Assembly: GCF_030445035.2 (NCBI RefSeq)
Contig: NC_080673.1
Span: forward strand, 39,676,365-39,740,364
DNA: 64,000 bases
From: Dasypus novemcinctus
Lineage: Eukaryota > Chordata > Mammalia > Cingulata > Dasypodidae
Reading direction: 5' to 3'
Below the pieces are notes generated by a model. The model was given only the letters and a program-made list of their open reading frames with translations, was not told where the DNA came from and searched no databases. Positions within the stretch are counted from its first letter, which is position 1. Every line of letters starts with the position of its first letter. The position numbers and the translations under genes are program-made. Of the stretch, positions 1-11,251 are shown piece by piece.

Positions 1-352
1 GTTCTAATACATGCTACAGATGGATGAACCTTGAAGACATAGGGTTGAGTGAAATAAACCAGACCCAAAAGGACAAATATTTTACGATTTCACTTATATG
101 AAATAACTATAATGTGCCAATTTCTAGAGATAGAAAGTAAAATACAGATTACCAGGAGAGGGGGAGGGAGCAATGGGTAGTTAATGCTTAATCAGTACAG
201 AGTTTCAGTTTGAGGTAATGGAAAGTTCTGGTAATAGATGGTGACATGCTAGCCCAATATTGTGAATATAATTAATACCACTGAATTGCTAACTTGAAAG
301 TGGTTAAAATGGGAAATTTTATGTTGTATATATGTTACCACAATAAAAATGT
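1..352 (+). mobile_element. L1 3' end (old L1M-type tail)
   Basis: Starts inside the conserved ORF2/3'-UTR junction of old mammalian L1 (TTGAGTGAAATAAACCAGAC, then AGGACAAATATT) and runs to TTACCACAATAAAA at about 350. It is truncated by the left edge. The same tail recurs at 8262-9130, 14466-14862 and 49815-50015. Confidence 0.85.
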
Positions 353-894
353 TGATTTATGTATTATTAAATGTAACCATAACAATATATAATTACTATA
401 TATAATATGTAGTATAATTTTACAACAATAAAGCCTTTCTAATAATGATTTGATGCCCAGAAATCAATGTATTTGAGTACATAAAAATTTAAATGTCCTA
501 CAGCAAAATGCTCATAAACAAAACTAAAAAGCACCATAAGTAAAATTGAAACATAGTAAAAAATTTTTTTGCAATCCAATTTATATATGATAGATTACTA
601 TACAAAATATCAAAGAATGCCTATAAATTAATACAAAAAATTTATTAGTCACAATTTTTAAAAATGGAAAAGAGCAGGAATAAACAATTCACAGATTTTC
701 CAATAAACATGAAAAGATGTGCAAAAAGCAATTCACAGTCTTGGCCAATACAAAAATTATAAGATGTTGAACCTTACTTAATAATAATCAAAGAAATATA
801 AATCTGAAAATGAGATATTTTTCATACATCAGATTAACTAAGATCAAAATACTTAATAATTCCCAGTAAAAATTTTGTTTTAAAAGCCCTTTAA
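353..894 (+). other. AT-rich stretch with degenerate L1 ORF2 traces
   Basis: Very AT-rich. Around 670-870 phrases such as AACATGAAAAGATG and AGATTAACTAAGATCAAAA resemble the end of L1 ORF2, read on plus, but the match is poor. Nothing else is recognisable. Confidence 0.4.
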
Positions 895-1330
895 AAGAAT
901 GCCCACTGCATACAAAATAAAGTCCAAATTCTTAGCTGAGGCAGGACAGGCATCCACACTCTAATTCTTGGCCACACTTTCCTTTACTCCCAGTCTTCTC
1001 TGCCAGTCACCCGAACCTCCAGGAATGAACTAATTGCATTCCCTGAAAATTTCACTGAATCTCCCATCTCCATGTTTTTGCTATGCTGCTCTCGCTCCAC
1101 ATATAGCACCTTAGCCCTTTCTTTGCTATGCATCTCTATTCATCATCTGACGTGTCACAGCCTGGCTAATACACTCAAATTCAAACCCACTCAGGCTTGC
1201 AGCACCTTCCCTACCTGGCCCACATCCTCACTGTAAGTCAGAAGTTATTCTCACTCTAACTTCCCTTACTTGCTCCCGCTTCTACTTTTTGATTATTTTG
1301 TTTACCACGGGCTAGACTATGACCTTCCTA
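895..1330 (+). repeat. Possible L2 fragment
   Basis: AATAAAGTCCAAATTCTTAG followed by C-rich CTTCC-type text resembles the 3' half of L2 on the plus strand. The identification is weak because the characteristic L2 terminus is not clear. Confidence 0.4.
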
Positions 1331-2296
1331 AGACCTACTTATCTCTCATTCATTTATTTCACCAATATTCACTGAGGACCCATGTTCAAGGGGCCAGGCT
1401 GGGAGGGGGCACAAGCATGAGTAAACACCACAATGATCTTGACACAAACCTTGTTCTTAGGATGCTTCAGGGCCTTTTCCTGCATTAAGCCTCTATTAAT
1501 AGGTGGGACAACATCTTCTGAACAAAAATGCAAATCACACCAACTGACATGAGGTATAATAATAGTCAGAATATTTGAATTCAGGTCTGCTTTGGAGAAT
1601 GTAATTTAACACTTTCAACTGTTTCAACGGTAGAGAACTAAGGAAAGAAGTGTATATCTAAGTCTGGACTGGGGTCTTAAGAGAAGACCACACTTGAGGT
1701 GGCAGAGGGAGAGTGGGACTAAGAGTGAGGAAGTCACAGGGAGAAAGAGTGAAATTCAGTGGCCCAATTGGAGCAGTAATGCCTTTCACCAGTGACTCTA
1801 ATCCGGAAACCTATTTTGGTAAACTCTCGGTGAGTTTTGTTTTGTTTTATTTTTAGTAGTGCTAACAGACACTATTACTACATTTAAAAACTAAAGTGAT
1901 ATAAATAACTTGGGCTGGGCTCTGAGAAGAACCGCTGTGAGAAACACCATAACTAAAGCGTAGGCAAAGGTGTCTATTAATAGACAAAGGAATTGAAATC
2001 ATCTAGCTGAAGGGAGAGAAAGTTTAGGGTCAGCCTAATAGTGTTCCTCAGTGGATAGAGGTCATAGGAGAGTAATGAACCAGTAAGAAAAAGACATAGT
2101 TCTTAAGCTACTCCATTTTAGAATCTTTAATTTTTAAAAGAGGTGATAGAATTACTTAAAATTTTCTTAAAACAAAATTGAGAAATGAAGCGTTCTTAAA
2201 TACTATCTGCCGGATGTGGCTTATACAAAAAATATGAAGGAGCCTCTGCACTTAGAGGTACAGGATTTTTAAAGCACCCATAAAGGAAAGCTTGAA
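1331..2296. other. No recognised feature
   Basis: About 1 kb with no exon, RNA gene or repeat that I can identify. The 72-codon frame at 1270-1488 has no family resemblance. Confidence 0.5.
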
Positions 2297-2308
2297 CTAA
2301 CACGTTTT

Positions 2309-2729
2309 GTTTTTTTTTAAAAGATTTATTTTTTATTTATTTCTCTCCCCTTTCCCGCCCCCGCCCCCCCAGTTGTCTGCTCTCTGTGTTCATTCACTGT
2401 GTGTTCTTCTGTGTCCACTTGTGTCAGCGGCATCCAGAATCTGTGTCTCATTTTGTTGTATCATCTTGCTGCGTCAGCTCTCTGTGTGTTCGGTGCCATT
2501 CCTGGGCAGGCTGCACTTTTTCGCACAAGGTGGCTCTCCTTATGGGGTGCACTCCTTGCACATGGGGCTCCCCTACGCGGGGGACACCCTTGCATGGCAC
2601 GGCACTCCTTGGCGCATCAGCACTGTGCGTGGGCCAGTTCATCACATGGGTCAGGAGGCCCTGGGTTTGAACCTTGGACCTCCCATGTAGTAGGCAAACA
2701 CTCTATCTGTTGGGCCAAATTCACTTCCC
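2309..2729 (-). mobile_element. DAS-type SINE, long form
   Basis: T-rich tail on the left, GC-rich body, tRNA-Ala-like head ending at 2729. Flanked by CTAACACGTTTT (2297-2308) and CTAACATGTTTTT (2730-2742), a duplication with one mismatch. Overlapping open frames here are SINE sequence, not genes. Confidence 0.93.
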
Positions 2730-2742
2730 CTAACATGTTTTT

Positions 2743-3034
2743 AATTACTGAACAATGTCACTTTTAGGAAAATTCTTATTTTATAGTCCTGAAAATATTC
2801 TACCCTGTTTGTTTTTTCCTAAGACTCTAGTAACATTATTAGCTTTCCTGCAAAAAATGCTCTTAGAAGGTGAGATGGCAACTGTTAGAAGATAGACTTC
2901 TGACCTGAATCTGGATACAGTGCAATAGGCATATAATGGATGATCAATACATTCTCTTCTTGTCTACCTATGTGGAATTTCAGTCATGACTGGAAGAAGT
3001 ATACCAGTGAAATTAGCTGGGTGGAGCAAGGTTT
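2743..3034. other. No recognised feature
   Basis: Short unique stretch between a SINE and L1 ORF2 sequence. Confidence 0.5.
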
Positions 3035-3403
3035 ATTACACTAGGCAAAAATTTCCATGAGAATAGCAACCAAAAGAATCAAATGTTTAGGAATAAATCT
3101 AACCAAGGAAATAAAGGACTTGTACACAGAAAACTATAAAATTTTGCTAAAAGAAATCAAAGAAGACCTAAATGAATGGAAGGCATTCCATGTTCATGGA
3201 TTGGAAGACTAAAAATTGTTAAAATGTCAGTTCTCCTCAAAGCTATTTACCGATTCCACAAAATCCCAACAGCCTTCTTTTCATAAATGGAAAAGCCAAT
3301 ACCAAATGTATATGGAAAGGTAAAGGGCCGTGAATAGACAAAGCCATCTTGAAAAAGAACAAAGTGGGAGGACTCACACTTTCCAATTTTAAAACTTACT
3401 ACA

Positions 3404-3513
3404 TGAGAATGTATGTAGCTCAAATGGTTGAGCACCTGCTTCCCATGCACAAGGTCCTGGGTTCGATCCCTGCACCTCCTAAAAACAAAACAAACAAATG
3501 AAAAACCCAATTC
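3404..3513 (+). mobile_element. Short tRNA-Ala-headed SINE
   Basis: About 75 bp closely resembling tRNA-Ala, with an intact B box GGTTCGATCCC at 3460-3470, followed by an A-rich tail. It lacks the long DAS body. Confidence 0.8.
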
Positions 3514-3517
3514 TCAC

Positions 3518-3588
3518 TGGGAAGTGGATATAGCTCAGTGGTTGAACATCTGCTTACCATGTGTAAGGTCCTGGGTACCTCCTAAAAT
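3518..3588 (+). mobile_element. Short tRNA-Ala-headed SINE with damaged B box
   Basis: Head with the A-box region TAGCTCAGTGGTTGA. The B box is missing about 10 bases, so GTCCTGGG runs straight into TACCTCC. It lies directly after the previous copy, so the two may be one dimeric insertion. Confidence 0.8.
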
Positions 3589-3952
3589 GTATTACAAAGC
3601 AAAAAGTTATCAAAACAGCATGGTACTAGCACAAGGATAGACAAATAAGTCAATGTAATTGAATTAAGAGTTCAGAAATAAACCCTCACATCTACAGGCA
3701 ACTGATTTTGACAAGGGTGTTAAGTACACTCAATGGGGAAAGAATAGTCTCTTCAACAAATCATACTGAAAAAACTGATGTCCATATGCAAAAGAATGAT
3801 GGTGGACTCATACCTCATATCATATACAAAAGTAAGAATCAGAACTATAAAACTCCTGAACAAAAACATAGGGGAGCTTTTTTAGAACCTTGTGTTAAGC
3901 AATGGTTTCTTAGACTTTATATCCAAAGTACAAGCAATGAGAGGAAAAATGG

Positions 3953-4035
3953 AGGGGAGCAGGTCTAGCCCAGTGGTTGAGCACCTGCTTCCCATATGTG
4001 AGGTCCCAGGTTCAATCTCTGGTAACTCCTAAAAG
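3953..4035 (+). mobile_element. Short tRNA-Ala-headed SINE
   Basis: Head GGGAGCAGGTCTAGCCCAG to CCTAAAAG, flanked by an 8-bp perfect direct repeat AAAAATGG (3945-3952 and 4036-4043) that belongs to the host L1. Confidence 0.85.
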
Positions 4036-4417
4036 AAAAATGGGTTTGCCTCAAAATTAAAAACTTTTTTGCATCAAAGGACTTTATCATGTGAATAAAT
4101 AGCCTCTGTTGTTCTCAAAAAAATTTTTAAAAAAAGGAAAAGAAAAAAAGGACTTTATCATGAAAGTAAAGAGACAATCTATAGAATGGGAAAAAATATT
4201 TAGAAACCACATATCCATTAAAGATTTAATATCCAGAAAATATAAAGAAACCCTGCAACTCTCCAACAAAAAGACGAACAGCCCAATTTGAAATTGGGCA
4301 ACATGGGCAAGAGATTTGAATAGACACTTTTCCAAAGAATAAATATACATAGCCAAAAAGAACATGAAAAGATGCTCAACATCATTAGCTACTAGAGAAA
4401 TGCAAGTCAAAACTACA

Positions 4418-4813
4418 GGGAAGCGGATTTGGCCCAATGGATAGAGCATCCACCTACCACATGGGAGGTCCAAGGTTCAAACCCAGGGCCTCCTGACCCA
4501 TGTGATGAGCTGGTCCACGCACAGTGCTGATGCGTGAAGGAGTGCAGGGCATGCAGGGGTGTCCCCTGCATAGGGGAGCCCCACGTGCAAGGAGTGTACC
4601 CCATAAGGAGAGCCGCCCTGTGCGAAAAAAATGCAGCCTGCCCAGGAACGGTGCCACACACACACAGAGCTGACGCAGCAAGATGACACAACAAAATGAG
4701 ACATAGATTCTGGGTGCCACTGACACAAGTGGACACAGAAGAACACACAGCAAATGGACACAGAGAGCAGACAACTGGGGGAGGGAGGGCGGGGAAGGGG
4801 AGAGGAAAAAAAA
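4418..4813 (+). mobile_element. DAS-type SINE, long form
   Basis: Head GGGAAGCGGATTTGGCCCAA to an A-rich tail, inserted in L1 ORF2 and flanked by a perfect 11-bp duplication TCAAAACTACA (4407-4417 and 4814-4824). Antisense frames of 100-180 codons here are artefacts. Confidence 0.95.
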
Positions 4814-4995
4814 TCAAAACTACAGTGAGATATCAACTTACACCTATCAGACAGGCTGCTATTTAAAAATAAAAAGCAGAAAACTAGAAGTATTAGAGAG
4901 GATGTGGAGGAACAGGAACTCATACATTGCTGGAGGGAATGCGGAATGGTGCAGCCACTGTGGAGAATGGATTGGCGGTTCCTCAGGAACCCCCA

Positions 4996-5369
4996 CCAGT
5001 GTTCCTCCCCTGCCATAGTTGAACCCCTCTGTGGTACAAAACTTCTTCGAAAATGGAGCCTAATATATTGCCAAATTCAATTAGTAGGAAAATGAAATAG
5101 TAATGATAGGTTTAAAGATTAGAAATAGAATACATACTAATTTATAAAAACTAAAATAAAGCGAAAAATAAATTGGGGTATTAAAAAATGAAAAATATCA
5201 TAAAACTTTGGGTTTGACGTTTTGCATTTCATCACTGTAATAGGTGTTGCCCTGTATGTACAGTGGCAAGGCAGTTTCTTTCATTTCTTCCTAGGTGTTC
5301 ACATCCTCTTTTTAAAATTTTTTATTTTGTCTTCAGAAAAGTTTAGATCACAGTAAAGTCACATAGACT
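4996..5369. other. Unassigned; possible L1 3'-UTR pieces
   Basis: No gene. The 5320-5369 segment (TCAGAAAAGTTTAGATC) resembles the antisense start of the xenarthran L1 3' UTR seen at 53290, weakly. Confidence 0.35.
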
Positions 5370-6862
5370 ACATGGCCTCTCTGATATGAAATAAGCAAAC
5401 CAAGCTGTCTCACAGAGCTAGAGACTGGATGATAGGCTTACAGGAAATTGCAGGGGAGAGAAAGGTTGTGAGCTGATGCCTACATCAGTGAAATCAATGA
5501 TAAAGTGGAGGTAAGTAGTTGTAAAGGGAAGGGATAAACGGGGGCATAGGGATACTACTGGGTGGGGCTTTGCAGGCTTGAGGGGGCTAGGGTTGGGAGG
5601 TTGTGTCAGATGGCCCAAGAATTGGGGAGAGGGTTAGGGGTAGCAGATGAACATGGGAGATTGTTGGGTATGTGGCTGAAACTGTAATGTTGAGAAAACT
5701 CTTTAGAAAATATAATAAGGAAGGGTTACCTGTTTAAGGTGCTTAATGGGGGGCATTTGGCACAGGGGCAGGCTTCTAGGGAGTGTGTGATTGCTCATCT
5801 TGTCATAATGTGCTATATCATTGGGTGGAGACCCATTCAATGAGTGGGAACTTGTACCCCCATCCTGGGGAGGCCTGATGTTCTCAAACAGAGGGAAGGG
5901 TGTCTCTCAAGAGAATTGGTGGCTCCCAATAGGGCCCCCTCAGGGCCCAAAGTGACAAACAAGCTTCACTTCTTGAAGGACCAGATTCACAGATACTTTC
6001 AACAATGCTGAAGGTTTGACACACTAGACTATCCTCCCCCATTGTGAGCCACCAATTCTCTTGAGACACAATTCCCTATGTTCGAGAACATCAGGCCTCC
6101 CCAGGATAGGGGTACACCTTCCCACACAGTGTTTGGGTCTCCACCCAATGATATAACACAACATAGGGGACTCCCATATATCCAACATCAAATCTTTTCC
6201 CCTTTACCCAGCAATGATCTTTTTACATGTTCATGTTATATTTGCTGCAGCTGATGTACAGATATTGAAACATAGCTACCAAATATGGTTCCATTTTGGT
6301 TTATATTATGGTTTATATTTTAGACTGTACACTTTTCTAAATTTTTAGTTACATTATGATTTATATTATAGTTTATATTTTAGACTATACACTTTTATAA
6401 ATTTTTGGTAAAATTTAACATGTCCTGTATCCATCATTGCACAATCTTGTGGAATACTTCTATTGCTCCCCAGTTACCCCTGCTTCCATCTATTCTATTC
6501 CTCTCTCGCCTTCCCCTCAGGGCCCACAGTGGCAACCAAGCTTCACTGCTTGAAGGACCAGATTTCACAGTACTTGCAACAATGCTGAGGGCTTGACACA
6601 CTACACTGTCCCGGCCAATTCCTTGGGCCATCTGACCCATTCTCCCAACCCTAGTTCCCCTCAAGCCTGCAAAGCCCCACCCAATAGTATCCCTATGCCC
6701 TCGTCTTATCCCTTCCATGTACAACTACTTACCTCTACTTTATCATAGATTTCACCAATGTAGGCATCAGCTCACAACCTTCCTCTCCCGACTCCCAATT
6801 TCAGTCTATAGCTCTCTGAGACAGCTAGGTATGCTTATTTCATATCAGAGAGGTCATGTAGT
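5370..6862. repeat. Nested inverted-repeat complex
   Basis: Outer arms of about 250 bp (5370-5618 and 6612-6862) are imperfect reverse complements: ACTACATGGCCTCTCTGATA on the left pairs with TATCAGAGAGGTCATGTAGT on the right. Inside, arms of about 120 bp (5809-5931 and 6040-6157) pair around a 108-bp loop. The loop (about 5945-6030) recurs as a direct repeat at 6522-6607. Open frames here follow the repeat arms and are not genes. Confidence 0.85.
6301..6412. repeat. 60-bp tandem duplication
   Basis: Two adjacent 60-bp units (6301-6360, 6361 onward) sharing TTTATATTTTAGACT and ACACTTTT. The first 50 positions differ at four. Lies inside the inverted-repeat complex. Confidence 0.85.
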
Positions 6863-7039
6863 ATTTATCCTTCAATGCCTGCTTGCTTCACTCAACATAA
6901 GGTCCTCAAGATTCATCCATGTTATCCCATGTGTTTGTACTGTATTCCTTAAGCCCTCGATATTAATACTTGTACTTATGAACCTTATTCTTGTACAATT
7001 GAAATGTAACCAAACAATATCTATTGCCTAAGAGTTAGG
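6863..7039 (-). mobile_element. L1 3'-region fragment, antisense
   Basis: TTCACTCAACATAAGGTCCT followed by TTCATCCATGTTATC is the antisense of the L1 region just before the 3' UTR. Short and diverged. Confidence 0.5.
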
Positions 7040-8261
7040 TCCTGTAAACCTCCTTGTTACTCAAATGTGGCCTCCTCTAAGCCAAACTCAGCAAATAGAC
7101 TCACTACCTTCCTCCTGGTATGGGACATGACTCCTGGGGATGAGCCTCCCCGGCACGAAGGGATTATTACCAAGCACCAACCAGCAAGGCATTTGGAAAA
7201 AGACCTTGACCAAAAGGAGCACAAATTAAATACAAATGAGTTTTTATAGCTAAGAGATTTCAGAGTGAGTGAGGAGGTTATTCCAGAAGTTACACTTATG
7301 CACATCTCAAGCAGATCTCACTAACTGTCACAGTAAACAAAGTCTCAAACAGAGGTTTTCCTAAGGGCTCTAGGGACATCTGGACATTACAGGAAAGGCA
7401 GGCAACCCCATGAAATGAGCACCTCCTTGGAATATATAACTATAACAGAGTTAGTCTCTCTTATAATTTCCCTACACAAGATTCTTCTACCTCTTTTATT
7501 TGAACTTATAATTAGCACTATACCCAGTAAATATATGTCCCAGAGACTTAAATGTTTGGCCTGTTCATATGCCAGATGAGCCCTGAATCTCAGCAGAGTT
7601 GCAGCCAACACCTACTCTCCAGTTCATAGGACTCGCCCAGCACAACTAACAAAACTATGATGATGGACAATGCCCATCCCCAAAAACAGAGAGTATCTAC
7701 AACTACAAGGCAAACAGTTCCTTCCATCTGCCCCATAAGGTCTAACTCCCTCTCAAACTGAAGCAGGGTGGGCATCACCATTCCAAAATCCTCAAGATTG
7801 AGGATCGAACAAACATAAGGGAAGAATGTAAGCATGGACCAAAGCAGACTTATTATTATTGTAGTAATGGAAGAAATTGTTATATTCATATAAAGATAGT
7901 GGTTACCACAGCTTCTGAGGGGAGGAGGAGGGAATAATAAGTGGAAGGTAGGGCATTTTTAGGGCATTGGAATTGTTTGACATGATTTTGCAATGACAGA
8001 TACAGGCTATTATACATTTTGTCAAAACCTATAAAATTGTATGGTGCCAAGTGTAAACCATAATGTAAACTATTAACCTTTATTAGTAGTAATGCTTCAA
8101 TATTTGTTGATCAATTATAACAAATGTACAACACTTGTGTAAGATATTATTAATTGGGGGAAATGTGAAAAGGGGAGGGTTGGGGTGTATGGGAATCCCT
8201 TATATTTTCAATATAACTTTTCTGTAATCTAAATCTTCTTTAAAAATAAAGTTTTAAAAAA
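7040..8261 (+). mobile_element. Xenarthran L1-type 3' UTR (candidate)
   Basis: No coding capacity. The right end (TATGGGAATCCCTTATATTT, then AAAAATAAAG) resembles the tails at 23841-24110 and 37608-38085 read in reverse, and is followed directly by L1 ORF2 text at about 8262. The phrase GACATGACTCCTGGGGATGA near 7126 seems to belong to a lineage-specific repeat, by recollection. Class assignment is tentative. Confidence 0.5.
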
Positions 8262-9379
8262 ATGGCAAAAGACGACATTACTTTGAAGATATACAAATGG
8301 CCAAAAAGTACATGAAAAGATGCTAAACATCATTAACCACTAGGGAAATGCAAATCAAAACCACAATGAAATAGCATTTTACACCCACCAGAATGGCTAC
8401 TACTTTAAAAAATGGAAAATAACAAGTGTTGGAGAGGGCGTGTGAAGAAATAGGAACATTCATTCATTGTTGGTGGAAATGTAAAATGATGCAATATCTA
8501 GAAGAGATTTTGGAAGACCCTTTGATGGTTCCTTAGAAAATTAAGTGTAGAGTTACCATATGCCCTGGTAATACCACTTCTAGATAGATACCCAAAAGAA
8601 CTGAAAGCAGAGATTTGAACAGTCATTTTCATGCCCATATTTATAGTGGCATTATTCACAATTGCCAAGAAAATGGAAGCAACCCAAGTGTCCATCAGCA
8701 GATGAATGAACAAGCAAATGTGGTATTTACATACAATGGAATATTATTTACTTATTTGTGGAAAGGAATGAAGTTCCAGAACATGCAATAACATGGATGA
8801 ATCTAGAAGACATCTTGTTGAGTGAAATATGGCAGACATAAAAGGACAAATATTGCAAGATCTCCCTGATGGAAAAATAAGTAAAATAAGCAAATTGTTA
8901 GAGTCAAAAACTAGAATACAGGTTACCAGGGGCTCAGGAGGGAGTAGGGAATGGGGAGTTAATGCTTAAAGGGTAAAGTTTTATGTAGGATGGTAGAAAA
9001 GTTTTAGTAATGGATGGTGGTGACAGTAGCACATTATTGTGAATGTATTTAACGTCACTAAATTATTTCTTTTAAGTACTTAAAAGGGAAAATTTTAGGT
9101 TGTATATATGTTGCTAGAATAAAATTTTAAAAAAGAGCATAGGGCTGTACATCACTAACAGGGAATCCTGGGGTAAACCATAAATGTTCGTTAATAGCCT
9201 ACAAGTCTATTATTATTTGTTAATGATACAATTATAATAATATTCCTTCATCAATTGTTACCAATGTACATCCCCAAAGCAAGATGTTAATAATAGGGGC
9301 AGTCTATGGGAACTCTAATTTTTTTTTTTTTTTTTGCATGATTCTTCTGTAAACCTACAATTTCTCTAATAAAAAAAAA
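8262..9379 (+). mobile_element. L1 ORF2 end plus 3' UTR
   Basis: Sense L1 from ACATGAAAAGATGCTAAACA (8310) through the ORF2 end (about 8830) and the old L1 tail to about 9130, then a lineage-type 3' UTR ending in A9 near 9378. That UTR matches, in reverse, the 3' end of the L1 at 53276. Coding frames are broken. Confidence 0.85.
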
Positions 9380-10000
9380 GTCCATGATTGTTGTCTCCTG
9401 TAGCCATCTTGAGTTGAGAACTATGAATTTCTGGGACTTTTCATCCTCCAATTTTCTCCTTGCTGAATCCCCTTCCTTCTACTCCCAGAGTTAGATCTTC
9501 CAGCTTTATTCATGGAGCAATCAGTGGATAACTAACTTGTAAAGTAAAACTTCAAGGAGCTTTAGTTTCCTTTCCTCAATTAATCTTCGAAAGGTAGAAG
9601 ATACACTGACTTTCTAGCCCTGCTTTACTAGTTTCAATGTTCTGGAAAATATATCTGAAAATAATTTTAGATTAAAACAATTCCAATAACTTGTAGGGCA
9701 CTTGAAAGGGTACCCTCAACAAATAAATCTAAAATATTTTTAAAGTTAAAAAGGCATATAAACTGTAAAGTCCACCATTTCCTTTTCCTAGTTCCTTTGA
9801 TTTATTTCTATGGGAAACATATCTGCATGGCTTTAAGTAAATGTTCATATTTTCTTAGGCTCCTGCTCTAGGGATGAGTGGCTGGGCCAGTGGGTTATTG
9901 ACAAATCCTGGTACTGCCGGGATGCTGTGTGTGGTCACAGGAATTTCAGAGCCTAATGCATTCTGGAGGCTATTTTCAGGGCTGGCTAGGTCATTTCAAA
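9380..10000. other. No recognised feature
   Basis: Unique sequence between two L1 tails, with no exon signal or RNA gene. Confidence 0.5.
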
Positions 10001-10015
10001 ATGCAAGGCAAGAAT

Positions 10016-10480
10016 AATAGGGGGTATGGGATTTTTTTCTTTTGGACTAAGGAAAACGTGCAAAGGTTTACTAGGCAATGACTGCAAAACTCTGTTAGGA
10101 AAGTGAGAGGCACTGAGTGTACACTTTGGATAGAATGTATAAGGCATGGGACTGTATAACAGTGAACCATGTGGGGGTAGATGGCCTACAGTTAACAGTA
10201 CAAATATGAAAGTGTTCTCTTATGAATTATAACAAGTGTTAATACTAGGGTGTGTACGGAAAAGAAAATATCAAGTGTAAGCTAAGGACCATAGCTAGTG
10301 GTAATAGCCTGATTATGTTTTTTCATAATCTGAAACAAATGTTCCACAACAATGTAAGGTGTTGGTAGAGGGGTGAGGCATGGGAATTCTGCATATTAGG
10401 CATGATTGTTTTGTAAGATCACAACTTCTCTAATAAAAATTAAATTTAAAAAAAAATTTAAAAATATAAAACAAAAAAAT
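10016..10480 (+). mobile_element. 5'-truncated L1 tail with target-site duplication
   Basis: A 465-bp L1 3'-UTR piece ending in AATAAAAATTAAA and an A-rich tail. It is flanked by ATGCAAGGCAAGAAT (10001-10015) and ATGCAAGGCGAGAAT (10481-10495), a 15-bp duplication with one mismatch. Confidence 0.85.
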
Positions 10481-10495
10481 ATGCAAGGCGAGAAT

Positions 10496-10799
10496 GAACA
10501 TGCCTTTCCATCTGCTATCATAGCAGAGGCCCTGCAGCAAATTGAAGAAAAAGGAACTTTTCTTAATTAAAGTCACTACTATGGCAATGTTACAGTTGAT
10601 AAGAATTTTGTTTTAGTAAAAGGAATAGGCTTTTAAGCTTAAAGTTAGAGTTGAGAGGAGAAAAGTTATTAATTTGTTTAATTCTCTTTATCTAAAGACC
10701 AAAATCTAGCTCAATACTCAGAATAGAAATTTCCAAAACCTGAATTCAGGAAAGAAATTCCTTTGTAAAGAATTCTTTGTAAAAATATAGTGACTGATT
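10496..10799. other. No recognised feature
   Basis: About 300 bp of unique AT-rich sequence. Confidence 0.5.
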
Positions 10800-11251
10800 T
10801 GTAATTAGTAGTGCTAACATATGGGTATGGTAGTGGTTTGTTTTTTCTTTTTTTGGAGTAATGAAAATGCTCTAATATTGATTGAAGTGATGAATGCACA
10901 ACTCTGTGATTATACCAAATGCCATTGATTGTACACTTTTGATAAATTATATAGTTTATGAACAAAAAAAAAATAATAGAGTGGGTTGGGGAAAAATAAA
11001 CCAAATGTTAATATGGACTATAGTTAGTAGGAATACTTTGATGATGCTCTTTCACAGTTTGCTGCAGATGTTTCACAACAACACGAGATGGTGGTGGTGA
11101 GGTGACGTGTTGGAGCCCTGCATGGTAATATGCATGTTCATGTATGAATGATATCCTTCAGTAATTTCTTCAAGTGAAAATAAAAATTTCCATAGCATTT
11201 TGAAAATATTTGTAATAAAAAGATCAAAAGCAAAAAAAAAAAAAAAAAAAG
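10800..11251 (+). mobile_element. L1 3' end with poly-A tail
   Basis: An old L1 tail (AATGCTCTAATATTGATTGA, then CATTGATTGTACACTTTT) joined to a copy of the 3'-UTR module described at 33703-34350, ending in a 20-base A run (about 11232-11251). Confidence 0.75.

Larger units (their letters stand above)
3035..4995 (+). mobile_element. L1 ORF2 3'-half fragment, interrupted by four SINE units
   Basis: The 3' part of L1 ORF2 in sense orientation (TTAGGAATAAATCTAACC near 3090, ATGGTACTAGCACAAGGATA near 3620, TGAAAAGATGCTCAACATC near 4365), decayed by stops and frameshifts. Two short tRNA-headed SINEs (3404-3588), a third (3953-4035) and a long DAS SINE (4418-4813) interrupt it. The L1 text resumes exactly after each. 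Confidence 0.88.

Noticed and set aside
3404-3588. tRNA-Ala genes
   Set aside because: Although the A and B boxes look good, each is followed by an A-rich tail, several are damaged, and the copies are dispersed with target-site duplications. They are SINE heads.
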